From Rhabditoides inermis (Eukaryota; Nematoda; Chromadorea; Rhabditida; Rhabditidae): 64,000 nt of DNA. Positions within the stretch are counted from its first letter, which is position 1, and each line of letters starts with the position of its first letter. Position numbers and translations under genes: made by a program. The stretch covers positions 1,614,001 through 1,678,000 of the forward strand of contig CAWZYM010000114.1 of assembly GCA_963966185.1 (NCBI GenBank), written 5' to 3'. Under the pieces are notes generated by a model. The model had not been told where the DNA came from. It searched no databases and worked only from the letters and a program-made list of their open reading frames with translations. Below, one piece after another: positions 1 to 11,300 of this stretch.

Positions 1-130
1 GAGTTCGGGAGGAATCAAAGGAGTCGTGCTTCCCAACAATACTCTCAAATATCAGGTAGACTACCATAACCGAGTCGCGACTTTTCTTAACGCTCCTGTT
101 ATTGGTACGTGTGTGCGTGGTTTTAGACCG
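1..130 (-). repeat. Remnant of dispersed tRNA/SINE-like repeat
   Basis: Read on the minus strand this edge holds GTACGGTCTAAA followed by a CACACGCACAC tract, then CCTGATATTTG, and finally GATTCCTCCCGA. The same blocks occur on the plus strand at about 32830-32915, next to the tRNA-like sequence at 32779. The element is cut by the window edge and degenerate, so I call it only a repeat remnant. Confidence 0.4.
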
Positions 131-135
131 TACAA

Positions 136-935
136 TTAGAGAGGGCGCGCAGCTCCCTCTCTTTTGGCTTAGGATGGGGCTCGCGCCAGAATTTTCAAGA
201 AGCGTTATCCAAAAATCATGTTAGCAACAATGTGAACTCATCCAACTCATGTTAGTTAGATTTGCACGGTTCCGTAGGCCAGATCACTAATTGATGGCAT
301 CTTTGTATCTTTTCTCCGAGAGAAGTTATGAGCGATCTCGCGCACCCATGAGTCGGCAGGCCAGCGTGTGGGTGGGTGGGTGGGTGGTTCCCGTCACTCT
401 GGCTAGCTCTCTCACTCGGCAGGCGGGCAGGGCGCGCAGAGAAATCGCGAGAGAGCACGCTGTCGGCAGAGAGGCAGACATGCACTTACGCCACGGCGAA
501 CGAAAAAGCAGAGAAAAGTGTCGTTTAAAATCGTTTTTAAACAATACCAAGAAAAATATAGTTGCATATACACGTAACAATGGGTGTCACATTAAAAAAT
601 GTGTCACATCATAGTTCCGTTCGTACTAATACACGACAGAGCTTGGCAATCAGTAAGAGGAGAAATTTCTATGAAATTCAACAAAAGTACATGTATTATC
701 GGTTAAAAAGTACTTTCGTAAAGAGAGTAAGTTTGTCTTGACCCAATCCAACAAAAGCGCATGCATAAAACGTTTACAAATACTAACACAAACCTGCGCA
801 TAACGGGCTGTATGAAATATAACATAACAAATGAGTAACGTCAATATTGTGTTAGTATTTGTAAACGTTTTATGCATGTGCTTTTGTTGAATTGGGTCAA
901 GACAAACTGACTCTCTTTACGCGAGTACTTTTAAG
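136..935. repeat. Dispersed repeat, copy A (second copy at 54713-55618)
   Basis: This stretch and 54713-55618 share long near-identical blocks in the same orientation: a short palindrome GAGAGGGCGC/GCGCCCTCTC-like hairpin at the left end, a block around 270-350, a block around 480-560, and the left arm of the hairpin element. Copy A has a GGGTGGGTGGGTGG segment and a CGGCAGGCGGGCAGG segment where copy B carries unrelated sequence. Open frames here are short and unlike known proteins, so it is annotated as non-coding repeat. Confidence 0.75.
703..933. mobile_element. Hairpin (MITE-like) element, complete
   Basis: Two inverted arms of about 90 bp (703-792 and 847-933) pair almost perfectly. 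They begin and end with TTAAAAAGTACT and AGTACTTTTAA and contain GTTTACAAATACTAACAC. The spacer is about 55 bp with no open frame. Related pieces occur at 7841-7876, 55528-55618 and 59510-59672, so this is a family. No transposase is seen; it would be non-autonomous. Confidence 0.7.
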
Positions 936-1964
936 AGATAATTCAGTTCGTAGTGATAAATACCTGTTTTGAAAATTTCGATTTTCGCGCGTTTTTTTTT
1001 GTCGGCTGCGAGTCGGGGCGACCCCGGGGGCGAGTCGCCTGGGTCTCCCTGTGAAGTTCTGAAACGTTGTTAGTATTTTGTTTCATATAAATGAATGATT
1101 TTGAAATGAGAGCGTTGTTAAAACTACATACGTAGATATGTGTACGCGCCGTTTTCTGATGCCAAGCCGAGATCTCTTTTGCAGAAAACATATGGCTGCT
1201 CGAAAATGTACGATAAAAAGAAGAGTGAGATTAGCATAACGAAGGGTCTCTTTCATAATAGCTTCTAAATGCCGCATATAACATGCATATCCCATTCTCA
1301 GCATCAATTCACCGGAAATCATCCCCATGACTCACGTTTACAAGGTCTTTCTCTTTCATACTGGTTTCCCCTAGCAGCCACGTCTTTCTTTCTTACTCCT
1401 TTTTTGCAAACGTATACTGTGACAGTTCTTGCTGATTGTTAGGCAAGTTTGCGTTCTCTTGAAATCTGACTATCCTGATTGATTGATTGATTGATTGATT
1501 GAAATCTACCTTGGATTCGTACCCAGAAGCGTTTAGCAAACTGGCAAGAGTGTTCCTAATACAAATTTCTCGAACCCCTCTCTCACACAGTTCTTCCGTC
1601 ATTGCCAAACTTTTTATCGGCACGTTGCAATCTCGCTTTTTCCACGAACCCAATCTCGATTCGATCTCGTCAGATCGGCTGTCTGTTTGTTTAGTGATAC
1701 TGAGACTTTGACAAGAACAAGCGGCTCGGGGGTTTGTGTATGCGGCAGCGCCTCACTTCCGCGGGCAGAGAGATAGAGAGGGAGAGGGAGAGGGAGAGAG
1801 AGAGAGAGATTGCATAGAGCGTATATCTGTCTACTCATAAATCAGCCGTCTTGTACCTACACACACACACCGCCTCTCTCTCATCTACGCCGATCAATGC
1901 TCATATTTACTGAAGCTCACCCCCTACTTGAACTTCTCATCTCTCTCCCTCTTTCTCTCTGTCC

Positions 1965-2017
<53 letters not shown>

Positions 2018-2315
2018 CCTCCCTCCCTCTCAAGTTGTAGCTGATCAAGACACGTGATACTCGTGATATCATATCACATCACTTTGCGTGGGACGCTGAG
2101 CCGCATAAATACCCGACTAGATCTCATTCCGAAACCAGTATCGCTCCCATTTCGAGGTCACTCATTGACCAATGTCTCGCCGTCCCTGACTCTCTGACTC
2201 TCTCCCTCCGCCACACTCTCTCCCCTCCCCTCTCAATTGCAGGGACAACTCATTTGAATTTCCCATTCGCACAGCCGCCGCCGGCGGCGGGCCTCTCTTC
2301 TCTTCGATACAGATG

Positions 2316-2358
<43 letters not shown>

Positions 2359-3101
2359 TCTCTCCCTCTCTACAGATTCCCTCCCTTTCTCTGTATTCTC
2401 CCGCAATCCCCTCCACTCATCCCATAAATATTCACCACTAACCACTACACCCGGCGATTTTGTGCCTTTCTCCTCGTATTCTTTTTGTCCCTTGTCCGAT
2501 TCACGATCTTTCCGTTTCCTGCTTTCGCTTTCTTTTTTTAGTTTTCCCATTTCATATAGATTAACTATACAGTAGCGAAATGACATACGAAATATTTTGC
2601 CGCTACTACAAAGCTATTCGTAACATGTAAATAGGCGCTTGCTCAGTTTATATCAAATAGGCGCTTGCTCAGTTTATATAGTATGTCACCCAACCTTTCC
2701 TGAAAGAAGTTGGCAGTTGCCAATTTCCTGACCACTTCCTGTGAGCATACTCGTGGATGCATTGCACCCATTTCTCTCTCTCTCTCTCTCTCTCTCTCCC
2801 CTCCCTCTCTCCCCATTCCCGAGTTGCGATTGCGCATTCATTGCCCGTCCGCCTGTCCCTCTATTGTCCTCATTACCGATTCGCCACGATGAGACCACTT
2901 CACCGTACTACTTTCCTGTGAATGTCGCGGCTACTGCAGTAACTTTCCCACAACTGTCAACCATTCCGCACATTTCTCTTACGAGCCCGAAATTATAACG
3001 ACGCCAATCACGCCGTATCAGCTTTTCGGGCGTGCCCGTCTCTTTTCTGCCGACAAATCATTGTTTTACACAGCCCTACTTTTCGTTTACTCTCATTTCC
3101 A
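936..3101. other. Intergenic, no gene seen
   Basis: I find no convincing exon. The stretch holds a GATT repeat near 1478-1502, GA/CT microsatellites and generally AT-rich sequence. A short direct duplication (AAATAGGCGCTTGCTCAG twice) lies at about 2630-2680. Confidence 0.5.
1965..2034. repeat. (CT)n microsatellite
   Basis: Nearly pure CT dinucleotide run with CCCT interruptions at its right end. A second pure run lies at 2320-2354 and a third at 2773-2800. Confidence 0.9.
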
Positions 3102-3111
3102 GTTTTCCCTT

Positions 3112-4590
3112 ATGGTTCCCAATCCGCGTCCGCCGCCAATGTCCATGGACAGCGTTATTGAAATGGGTGAGTTATTTTTCTTCTTATCGTAGTCCTATTG
3201 AAATGAAGCAGCTCAATTTATTATCCTACCGTAATTCTAATAAATCAAAGCACCTCAACATATTCTCCTACCGTAATCCTAATGAATCGAAAAAGGTCGA
3301 ATTATTCTGCTACCGTTATCCTAATGAATCGAAAAAGGTCAAATTATTCTGCTACCGTAAACCCAATGGATCAAATTAGGCCCTCGCGCGCGCCTCATCT
3401 CCATCTCCAACTCCACCAAGGGAACGCACGTGTGGTCGAGGCGACTGGCCATGTGCACACTCGTCACGGTGAGTTCTAGAGAATTATTTTGAAAAAAAAA
3501 CATGCACACCGACGGCGCACAGCTAGTTGACTAGCTTGACTAGCTGTGCGTACTAGCCATACCGGTGCATCCAGAACTAGAAATATGTCAGTGTCCTTCG
3601 ATGTGGTAGGAGACAGAGCAATACCACTGACAAAGAAAAAAATTAACTCTATCGGTTCAATACCATCTCATTCCAGCTCCCGCTCCTCCTCCTTTCCCTG
3701 CTCCTGCTCCTGCTCCCCTCCTCCCCTCCCCTTCTTCTTCTCCCCGTCCTCCTCATCACCTGCTGCTTCCTGGGGGTGAATGCGGGTCTGGGCCTGCGAC
3801 TGTGGAAGGAGCTGCGGGACGGACACGACAAGCAGTACGACGAGTTCCTGGTGAGTACAGTTGCATACAGTTTCCAAGTACAGTTTACAGTTTCCATACA
3901 GTTGAAAAATTTCAGTTTACAGTTTCCGAAAGTTGCCGCATTCATACAGTTTTTGAATACAGTTTATGTACAATCAGTGAAACCGAACAAAAAACATTAT
4001 GTTTATACTGTAACTGATTTCAATAACACTCACGAATGAGTGGAAAGGAAAAGAGAAAAGCCAAACGCTCCATTCCAGGCGAAGGTGTCCCTTCTGTCTG
4101 CCAAGCAGGAGAAGCTGCACGCCCCGATGACCCCGGTGTGGATACCCCGATCGGCCACACTCAAGAAGAATGCGGACAGGGATAGGGACTGTGATTCCAC
4201 TTACAGGTAAGGACTTTCGTCTTTTCAAGTTTTCACACACTTCTTTTCTTTTGCTGTCTTTGTGATGTTTTCATAAATGTCAAGGTCAAGGTATCCCTGC
4301 TTCAAAGGGAATACTCAGCGGTTCGAAAGAAGACTATGCACTACACCATAGACCAATGTAGACACCATATTCTCTGATGTTTTCATGGAAATGTTTTCAG
4401 CACTCTGAACCGCTCGCTCCGCTCCAAGTCCAACTCCCCTCGCACGCTTGCCAAGAAGACGCACTCGGCCACTCCCCTCGCTGTGCCGCCCTCACCCTCG
4501 CCCTCCAAGTGTCTCACCGTCACCGTCATGGACAATCTATCTGACCACGACGACAGCCACGTCGTCTGCGGAGGCATCGACATCGTCTAG
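3112..4590 (+). CDS. Unrecognised single-pass membrane protein, 5 exons
   Basis: Exons 3112-3166, 3380-3468, 3677-3850, 4079-4206 and 4401-4590 join in consistent phase (1, 0, 0, 2) across GT-AG introns and end at TAG 4588-4590, giving about 211 residues. The N-terminus is short and proline-rich (MVPNPRPPPMSMDS). Exon 2 carries a basic stretch (VWSRRLAMCTLVT) running into exon 3, a leucine/proline-rich hydrophobic segment ending VLLITCCFLGVNAGLGLRL, the likely membrane span. After it comes a charged region (KELRDGHDKQYDEF) and a Ser/Pro/Lys-rich tail rich in SPS and SKS, ending DDSHVVCGGIDIV. I do not recognise the family. The start is chosen at the first ATG after an acceptor-like TTTCCAG at 3096-3102; further 5' exons are possible. 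It is convergent with the carboxypeptidase relic. Confidence 0.7.
3190..3370. repeat. Intronic tandem repeat, about 48-bp period
   Basis: Four degenerate units built around CCTAATGAATCGAAAAAGG and TTCTGCTACCGTAA fill intron 1 of the membrane-protein gene and run up to its acceptor at 3379. The last two complete units are nearly identical. Confidence 0.75.
3516..3550. repeat. Short perfect hairpin in intron 2
   Basis: CGCACAGCTAGT pairs with ACTAGCTGTGCG around a short spacer that itself repeats TGACTAGCT. Confidence 0.7.
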
Positions 4591-4629
4591 ACAGCCACGT
4601 CGTCTGTGGAGGCATCGACGTCGTCTAGA
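4552..4629 (+). repeat. Tandem 39-bp duplication across the stop codon
   Basis: The last 39 bases of the coding region, from ACAGCCACGTCGTCTG through GTCTAGAC, are repeated immediately after the stop with three mismatches. The second copy again ends in a TAG. If the first stop were lost the frame would add about a dozen residues of near-identical sequence. Confidence 0.8.
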
Positions 4630-4780
4630 CGTCATCAGTGTCGTATCTCTAGTTCCACGCTATGCAACATATCCACAACGGGTCCTATTCACTCTCCTAC
4701 TGGTCTCGTATCCTATCACCACTCTCTCACTTATGAACCACATACATGACATATTCATTTATTTATAAACGTTTAGAACA

Positions 4781-4786
4781 AATAAA
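4781..4786 (+). terminator. Poly(A) signal AATAAA
   Basis: Canonical AATAAA about 190 bases after the stop of the membrane-protein gene, in AT-rich sequence. No closer AATAAA is seen. Confidence 0.6.
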
Positions 4787-4929
4787 CACTATTTTACGTT
4801 TATACATGAATGCGAAACTGGGAGTTGATGAAGTTTAAGACAATTTCACTGTCGAAAAAAACAAAAGAAAAACTGTGCATTTTTTAATACTACTCTAATG
4901 ACCATAGCTTCTAGTGAAATGTACAATGC

Positions 4930-5083
4930 TCAGTATGGAAATGTAGAAAGAATGATCTGTGACCCCAAACAAGTAACATAATTGATCTGAATTGGAACAA
5001 AGATCCTAATAACTGCGAGAACAGTGGCGATGAAGAGGGTGGATTGCAAAGCCGCTCCCGTCGTCGTTGGTGCCATCGTCGTT

Positions 5084-5133
<50 letters not shown>

Positions 5134-5172
5134 TGGCACGGTCGGAGTGGGACCATCGCCGGTTTGCTGGAT
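4930..5172 (-). CDS. Possible 3' exon: Thr-rich stalk with hydrophobic tail
   Basis: On the minus strand an acceptor-like ATCCAG at about 5173 is followed by an open frame reading TGDGPTPTVP, a run of about 19 threonines, MAPTTTGAALQSTLFIATVL and more hydrophobic residues to a stop at 4930. A Thr-rich stalk followed by a small-residue site and a hydrophobic C-terminus is what GPI-anchored or mucin-like surface proteins show. No upstream exons are identified, and the run is simply a trinucleotide repeat, so this may be chance. Confidence 0.2.
5083..5133. repeat. (GTC)n trinucleotide microsatellite
   Basis: About seventeen uninterrupted GTC units, with interrupted GTCGTT units on both sides. 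Depending on frame it would encode poly-Thr, poly-Asp or poly-Arg on the minus strand. Confidence 0.95.
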
Positions 5173-5815
5173 TTGATATGTATAAGTATGAATGATTGCT
5201 TGATATTCGCGGCACACACATGAACAAACGAATATATTTGACAGAGTTTGCAAACTTCCAGCCGGCGAAAGAATATGAAAAAGTTTTCAACATTTATGGT
5301 TTCAACATAAATGAAACGTTTAAAAAAAACATACCCGGTACTGCTCAAACAGCGGTTGTCTAGCTATTTGGGCCGTGAGCTGTTTAGTTTAGTTGTCGTC
5401 ACGCAGGAAGTTGGTAATCATCTGGAGAGACGGGCCCGGTCGGTCAGTGGGCACCATGTGACCAGCTCCCTGAAAAAATGGGTTCAATAATTCTTTTCTT
5501 GATTATGTACCTTTACAGTGAGAAGATCGATGGTCACGCTCTTTCCAGTGAATCGCTTCACGTACCCGGCGATCGTCTTGCCATAGTCCCAGTGCGCACG
5601 CGTGCTCTGTAAAGAGTGTAAAGGATGGAACTCACATTAGATCCTCATTAACAACTGTGTTAACTCACCGGCGTCAGCTTGTAACTCGCAGCCAGTGCCT
5701 CTGTGAACCACTCCGCCTCGAACATGGAGCACACCGTGTCCACGTCTCCGTTGTAGAGCAGAATCCTGAAGCAAGCATCCTAGTATTCTGTATAGGCATA
5801 TACGGAATACAGACC

Positions 5816-5850
5816 GAAGGGCCTATACAAATATCCTGTATAGGCCCTTC
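5816..5850. repeat. Perfect short hairpin in pseudogene intron
   Basis: GAAGGGCCTATACA pairs with TGTATAGGCCCTTC over a 7-base loop, inside the intron preceding the ILLYNGDVDT exon. Confidence 0.75.
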
Positions 5851-5972
5851 AAGCGGCACTCCTCGAACGAACTTGAGCGGATAGCTCGAGTCGATAATCT
5901 CCTGGAACACCGGTGTGGTGTCGTTGTGCTGCATCTCGTACGCGATGCCCACGATCGGACTGAAAGATCACG

Positions 5973-6010
5973 TTGTTTGTTTGTTTGTTTGTTTGTTTGT
6001 TTGTTTGTTT
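5973..6010. repeat. (GTTT)n microsatellite
   Basis: About nine GTTT units within an intron of the carboxypeptidase relic. Confidence 0.9.
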
Positions 6011-7840
6011 ACATCTTGCTTCTGCCAACACTCGTTCGTTTTGTTGTTCTCCCATGTTGTCAATTCTGTCAAGGATAAACATTATAAAGTTCGCCATCTT
6101 CTTCTCAACCAAACTTGCACAACTGCCATGGCTGGACGAGTGCGGGTACATTGAGGGCAGCTCTGACGTGGCTCTGGTTGAGGTAGCTGTGCACGGCGTT
6201 TGTCATGTAACACTGCATACCCCCAGTCGACGTGGTATCCATGTTGTCCAGCTGGCTCTGAACTCTCCTTTTTGATGTACAGTCTCCTCTATTCAAAGAT
6301 TTATGATTTTTTTAGGATTCTCCTGAAATGATGGGTAACTGAAGAATGTTTGCAACATACCAGTGATGTGAAAGTCCTTGTTCTGAAGCTCCGGAAACCG
6401 CTGGAAAAACGCGGCAATAGCCAAGACGTTGTCGGCGGCAGTCTATAAGAGAATGCGTTATTAATATCACAAGTTTCATCGATCAACCTTTTCATCGTTC
6501 CAGAGAGTGTCTTCAGGTGTGGTGTTGTCCTGGTATTGGTATGAGTATCCCACACCCCTCGGTGCTTCGAGAAACAACACGTTGGCTTTCTTATTCTACG
6601 AATACACGTTCTCGTAGAGAGTCTGACCGTCCTTGTTTACGTGGAATGGGCCGAGCTCCTCGAGGAAGCCTGAAAGTGTTAATAATATAAACGCAAAACA
6701 ATTTCAAACCTACCGCCAACAGACGAGCATCCTGGTCCACCGTTCAACCACAAGATAACGGGATCAGTAGACGGATTGGTCTGCGACTCTACATACCAGT
6801 AGTGCAGATTGTTACCGGGAGACGCGGGAATGTCCAAGTTAGGTTTGTATATGTGAGTCCGGGCAGGTTGGTGATGAGGTCTTTGGCGTTGCTTCCAGCA
6901 GGTGGCGGAAATGGAGCGACTGCAGCATCGCGCTTAGTTCGACTAGGCTTCTCAAGCTGCTGCTTCCTCGGACGTTTCATCAGCTGACGACGGGACACTT
7001 CATCATTGATCTTCTCAGCCATAGCAGCAGATGGCGCTCCGTTCATAGCCGCAATATCTTGCGCCACTTCATACTGTTTGTTGAGGGGGGTTTGATGCCA
7101 CTCATACGGAAGGTTGCTGCTGAAATCCTGTCCACGAACGAAGTTGGTAATCATCTGTAGAGCGGGTCCGGGCCGGTCGGTCGGCACGAGGTGTCCAGCT
7201 CCTTTGACGGTCAACAAATCGATGGTGCCGCTAGCGTAGGAAAACTGTTGTATGTAGCCGGCAATTTGCGTCCGGAACCTGCACGCACTGCGAGTCTTCG
7301 AGGCGGTCATTCCTTGTCGCTTTGCGAGAGCCTCCACAAACCACTGATCACCGAGGGAGTTACACGCCATGTCCACGTCTCCGTTGTAGATCAACGTGCG
7401 AAGTGGGTAGCCGGATTGGACGATGTGATCAAACACAACTCCGGTGTCGTTGTACTGTCGTCGTGTAGATCGTGTTGATAGTATCACTGAAATAAATACA
7501 TCGGGGAACTGATTGAATCAAAAACACACTCGCAGTCAGTCCAGCGCGGCGCTAGCGGGTTGATATGCAAAGAAGCCCTCACGTCGTTTGTGTTTAACCA
7601 CTTCCCTGCAGCAGACGAAGCAAAACAGGGGAATCCACCCTGTAAATCGGTCGAGTAGGAAGAAGCAAACGCTGCCTGGTCGACACATCCAGCATCCCTC
7701 TTGGCCCTCCGAGCATCTCCCTCGAGATGCTCACGGATCTTCTCTCTGTGCGCGCAGAGAACACGGGATCCAAAGACTGTCGACGTCTGTTGGTAGCAGT
7801 CCTGGTACATGTTGTACACGTCGTTGCTGCAACAAATCAT

Positions 7841-7876
7841 TATCTGTTAAAAAGTACTTGCGTAAAGAGAGTAAGT
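7841..7876. mobile_element. MITE fragment at truncation edge of carboxypeptidase relic
   Basis: TATCTGTTAAAAAGTACTTG and the following CGTAAAGAGAGTAAG match the arm ends of the hairpin elements at 703-933 and 55528-55618. It starts about 15 bases upstream of the first surviving exon of the pseudogene, where the rest of domain 1 is missing. The 7880-8399 gap contains no recognisable S10 exon. Confidence 0.6.
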
Positions 7877-8399
7877 TCCTTTACGTTGTGAATGAGTGAT
7901 GTGATGTTTTATAAACATTGACTGTCGAGTGATAGGAATCCCTCTTCATAGCAGTATCAGTAGCAACCACCGCATTTCAGTGTTGTTGCGGGGCGATAAT
8001 TTTTCGGTTTCAAAGATCGCTCATTAATACAAGTGCTTATCGCGCATTGATAAACAGTTTGTGGAAAAAGAAACACAAGGATCTTGACAGAACGATAGCT
8101 ATATAGATAACTCCTTGGATAGATTGCTGCAGAATATGACACAAACAAGGAATAAATAAACCAAGACTTCCTTGAACTTACACATTCGCTTGAGTTTTAA
8201 CAAATAACATCATCACATATTCAAATTACTTTATCTTACATATGGCTAGAACAAACTTTTGGCATGGCATCTCTAAAGCTAGATATAAAATGCATACACA
8301 GTCAGCGCTACATAAATTGCACAAAATACACAAATGCACAGAATCTTAATCATCTGCAGTATCCTTGGGAGTGTCTTGCATACAGTACTCTACCGTACT

Positions 8400-11300
8400 C
8401 TACTTGGGAGTGTATGCCCTGAAGGCGTTGAAGTCGGGGCTGGCATCGGAGATCGACAGACGACCAGACGAAGCCGATACGAAGACGACGTCGCCTGGAA
8501 TGCAAAGAAAAATATCAGGGTAAACAACAAATATAAATTGTTCATGTTTTACGCAAAACGCACTAATCAATGTTTGCCCAATGAAAAAGAATACGATTTG
8601 GCCGAATAAAAATACTTGCAAAATCAGTTTTTTTACGCAACACGGAAAAAAGAATCGAGACATTTCAGCAGTAAAGCAATCATAGCCATGTTTCGTTGGA
8701 ATTTAGTGAAGAAGAAAAAAAACTAGTTCGCTAACAACAGTTCTTATTTATACAATAATAAACTATCAAAACACTACTGGTCATCGGAATTTGGCATGGC
8801 GCTTGTCTCATAACCTCCGTTCACATAGACAATGCCCAGCTGGATCACACAGTGTCCCTGTCCCTGTCCCCATTTCTCGATAGTCAGTAATCACCCACCC
8901 CTCTTGACAGTCTCGTTGCCGACGGTCGCCGAGCCGCCCACGACTATGAGAAGGCTGCTCGCGCCCTCGTCAGACAGAGCAGTGGCAGACGACTGGAAAC
9001 GAGTCTCTCTTCCCCTCCCTCCCTCTCCCACTACCTCCCTCTCCCTCTTCTCTCCCCTCTCTCTCTCTCTCTCCCTCTTCTCTCCTCTCTTTTTCTCTTC
9101 CTCCCTCTCCTCTCTATCTCTCCATTCTCTCCCTCCCTCTCTTCCCCCCTCTCTCCCTCTTTCTCCCTCCCTCTCCCTATTATCTCCCCTCTCTCTCCCT
9201 CCCTCTTCTCTCTCTCCTCTCTTTTCTCTTCCTCTCTCTCCTCTCTATCTCTCCATTCTCTCCCTCCCTCTCTTCCCCCCTCTCTCCCTCTCTCTCCCTC
9301 CCTCTCCCTCTTCTCTTCCCCCCTCTCTCCCTCTCGCTCCCCTCTCTCCTCTCTCTTTCCCTCTTCTCTCTCTCCATTCTCTCCCTCTCTCTCCCTCTCC
9401 CTCCTCTCCCCCCTCTCCCTCTCCCTCCCTCCCACCCTCCCCCACCGTGATCTGCTGCACTGCGAACTCGGGCACCGGCGGGTCGTAGACTCGCACTCCC
9501 GTCTCTCCAGCCGCGTCTCTCAAACAAGAAAGGGTCACGACGTTTTTTTTTCGTTTTTTTTCTATTCACACTTTTCTTCCCAAGCAAACAATCGAGCTTC
9601 ACTAGATTCTTATACGACTCATGCAGTGGCTAGAGAAGCGCGCAGTCTCTTCGCGATTGCCTTCGAAACACGCGACCAAACACCGTTTCAGAGACGCTTC
9701 GAGAAAAAACTCCTTTTCCCACCATAAATTTAGAGGCTTTTCGAAATTCATTCAAACACAGAATTATTCGAAACTAAATACGGCTGTAATAACAGGTGAA
9801 TGAAACGTAAAGTTTAAGCTGGAAAAAATAGCACTCTCGTATGAAATGGTAAGGTGTTGCCACGGATAAACAATGTGTAATACATAAATCAATAAATCAA
9901 TACTGACTGGAATATGGGCGGCGGGGCCATGGTGTAGTCGAGGTTGGTGCACAGCGTGCGCATGTCCTGCAAGAGAGAGAGAGAGAGAGAGGGGTGAGCC
10001 CGAGTAGACATACTGATACTCGCACTCTTCTCTTCTCTTATCTAAATACCAACCAGCTCCCTTCCATGCCACAGCAAAGAATGGTCACTGATCAGGTTGA
10101 CACTTCCTCTTATTCACTTCATAGTCTTTCCTTTCCTTCCTCTTCTCCCTCTCCCCACTCCTCACCCACCTTGAACTTGGGCGTGAGTCCGGCGCGGATC
10201 GTGTTATCCGAGCACGCCATGCACTCGATGCAGTCTGCAAACATGGTGTTATTCTCCTCCCCCCCTCTCTCTCTCTCTCTCTCTCTCCCTCTCTCTCTCT
10301 CTCTCCCTCTCTCTCTCTCCCTCTCTCTCTCTCTCCCTCTCTCCCTCTCTCTCTCTCTCTCTCTCTAGTAATTTAGCCTCGTTCCGAACAAGTTCAATCA
10401 TGTCATCTCCTTCTTCTCACTGTTCCCACAGCACACCTACTCTGAACGGTGCTATCACGTCTTATAGCCATGCAAGACGCTGCACCAACCCATTCAGCAA
10501 GTTCTTTCGAAACATGGAATCCTGGATTTCAAAAACCCCACCTCCACTGAGGTAGGCGTGCGGGCGGTTCGGGCCGAGGAAGGTGGCCTGGCCGGGGTGC
10601 AGCCTGCAAGAAACCTCTTCATCTCTCACAGTCGTCATAATCCAAGGCTCTGTCTTGTTTCGGCTGAGAAAAATTGGTACGGCTATATCCTTGTTACTCT
10701 CTATGAGTGGTGAGATAAACACAATACCAACAATTATAAAAAAAATCTTTCTACCTCTTGCTCACCCTCTCTCTACCATCCTCTCTTCTACTCCTCTGCA
10801 CAGTGACAACAGCTACTCACAAGTCAAACCAATAAATCTAGCAATAAGTTGGAGCAGCAAACGAGATAGGTTGAAAACTAGTAGGCTATGGCTACCGATC
10901 AGGCCAACCCCATCACCCGCTCGACTCACGTGAAGTAGTTGAGGACTAGCGGCGCGAACACGCCCACGTCACCACCCGGGTACTCGGAGTCGAGACGGAT
11001 GAGAAGCCTATCCAGGGCGGAGGGGGAGGGGACTGCAAGGGGGGGAGGGTGAGAGAGAGCGAGAGGGGGGGGGAGAGAGAGAGAGGGGAAGAGAGGAGGG
11101 AGAGAGAGTTCACTACTACTAGAACCTATACATCAAATGTTTCAGTAATAAAATGCCGGACTAGAACCGACAAAAGAAATATCCTGAGCAATAAGCTTCA
11201 AACACCCATTACATATGAAGATACATCAATTGCAGCAATAAAATGCCTCATACAAGCTTGCAAATGATGCGAATCCCACTTCTCCACACACCCCTCTTGA

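Larger units (their letters stand above)
5389..7826 (-). pseudogene. Tandem-domain serine carboxypeptidase (S10) pseudogene
   Basis: Remains of two S10 (cathepsin A-like) domains. Domain 1 begins at its C-terminal half (exon from 7826: NDVYNMYQDCYQQT), then YNGDVDMACNSLGDQW with the Asp and GAGHLVPTDRPGPA with the His. A Lys/Arg-rich linker leads to domain 2: [97 protein letters not shown], ending LRDDN with TAA at 5389-5391. Defects: the sequence upstream of 7826 that should carry domain 1's nucleophile is absent; in domain 2 the segment that should follow HITG (GESYGG nucleophile) is missing between 6360 and 6270; a conserved Trp codon is TAG at 6596-6598; there is one extra base near 7458; and a deletion with frame change lies near 6830-6842. 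The domain layout matches nematode two-domain S10 proteins. Non-functional as a peptidase. Confidence 0.85.

Noticed and set aside
1810..2040. Ser/Leu-rich plus-strand open frame
   Set aside because: Created by the CT microsatellite; no splice or family support.
8774..8839. Alternative last exon of MPI ([20 protein letters not shown] then stop) after an acceptor-like ATCCAG
   Set aside because: Needs phase 0, but MPI exon 14 ends in phase 1; the exon at 8494-8400 joins correctly and matches the family C-terminus.
9031..9602. Long Arg/Glu/Gly-rich and Ser/Leu/Pro-rich frames in CT tracts (also 2162-2586, 12021-12442, 15186-15548 and similar)
   Set aside because: Translations of simple repeats; true exons with correct phases lie beside them.
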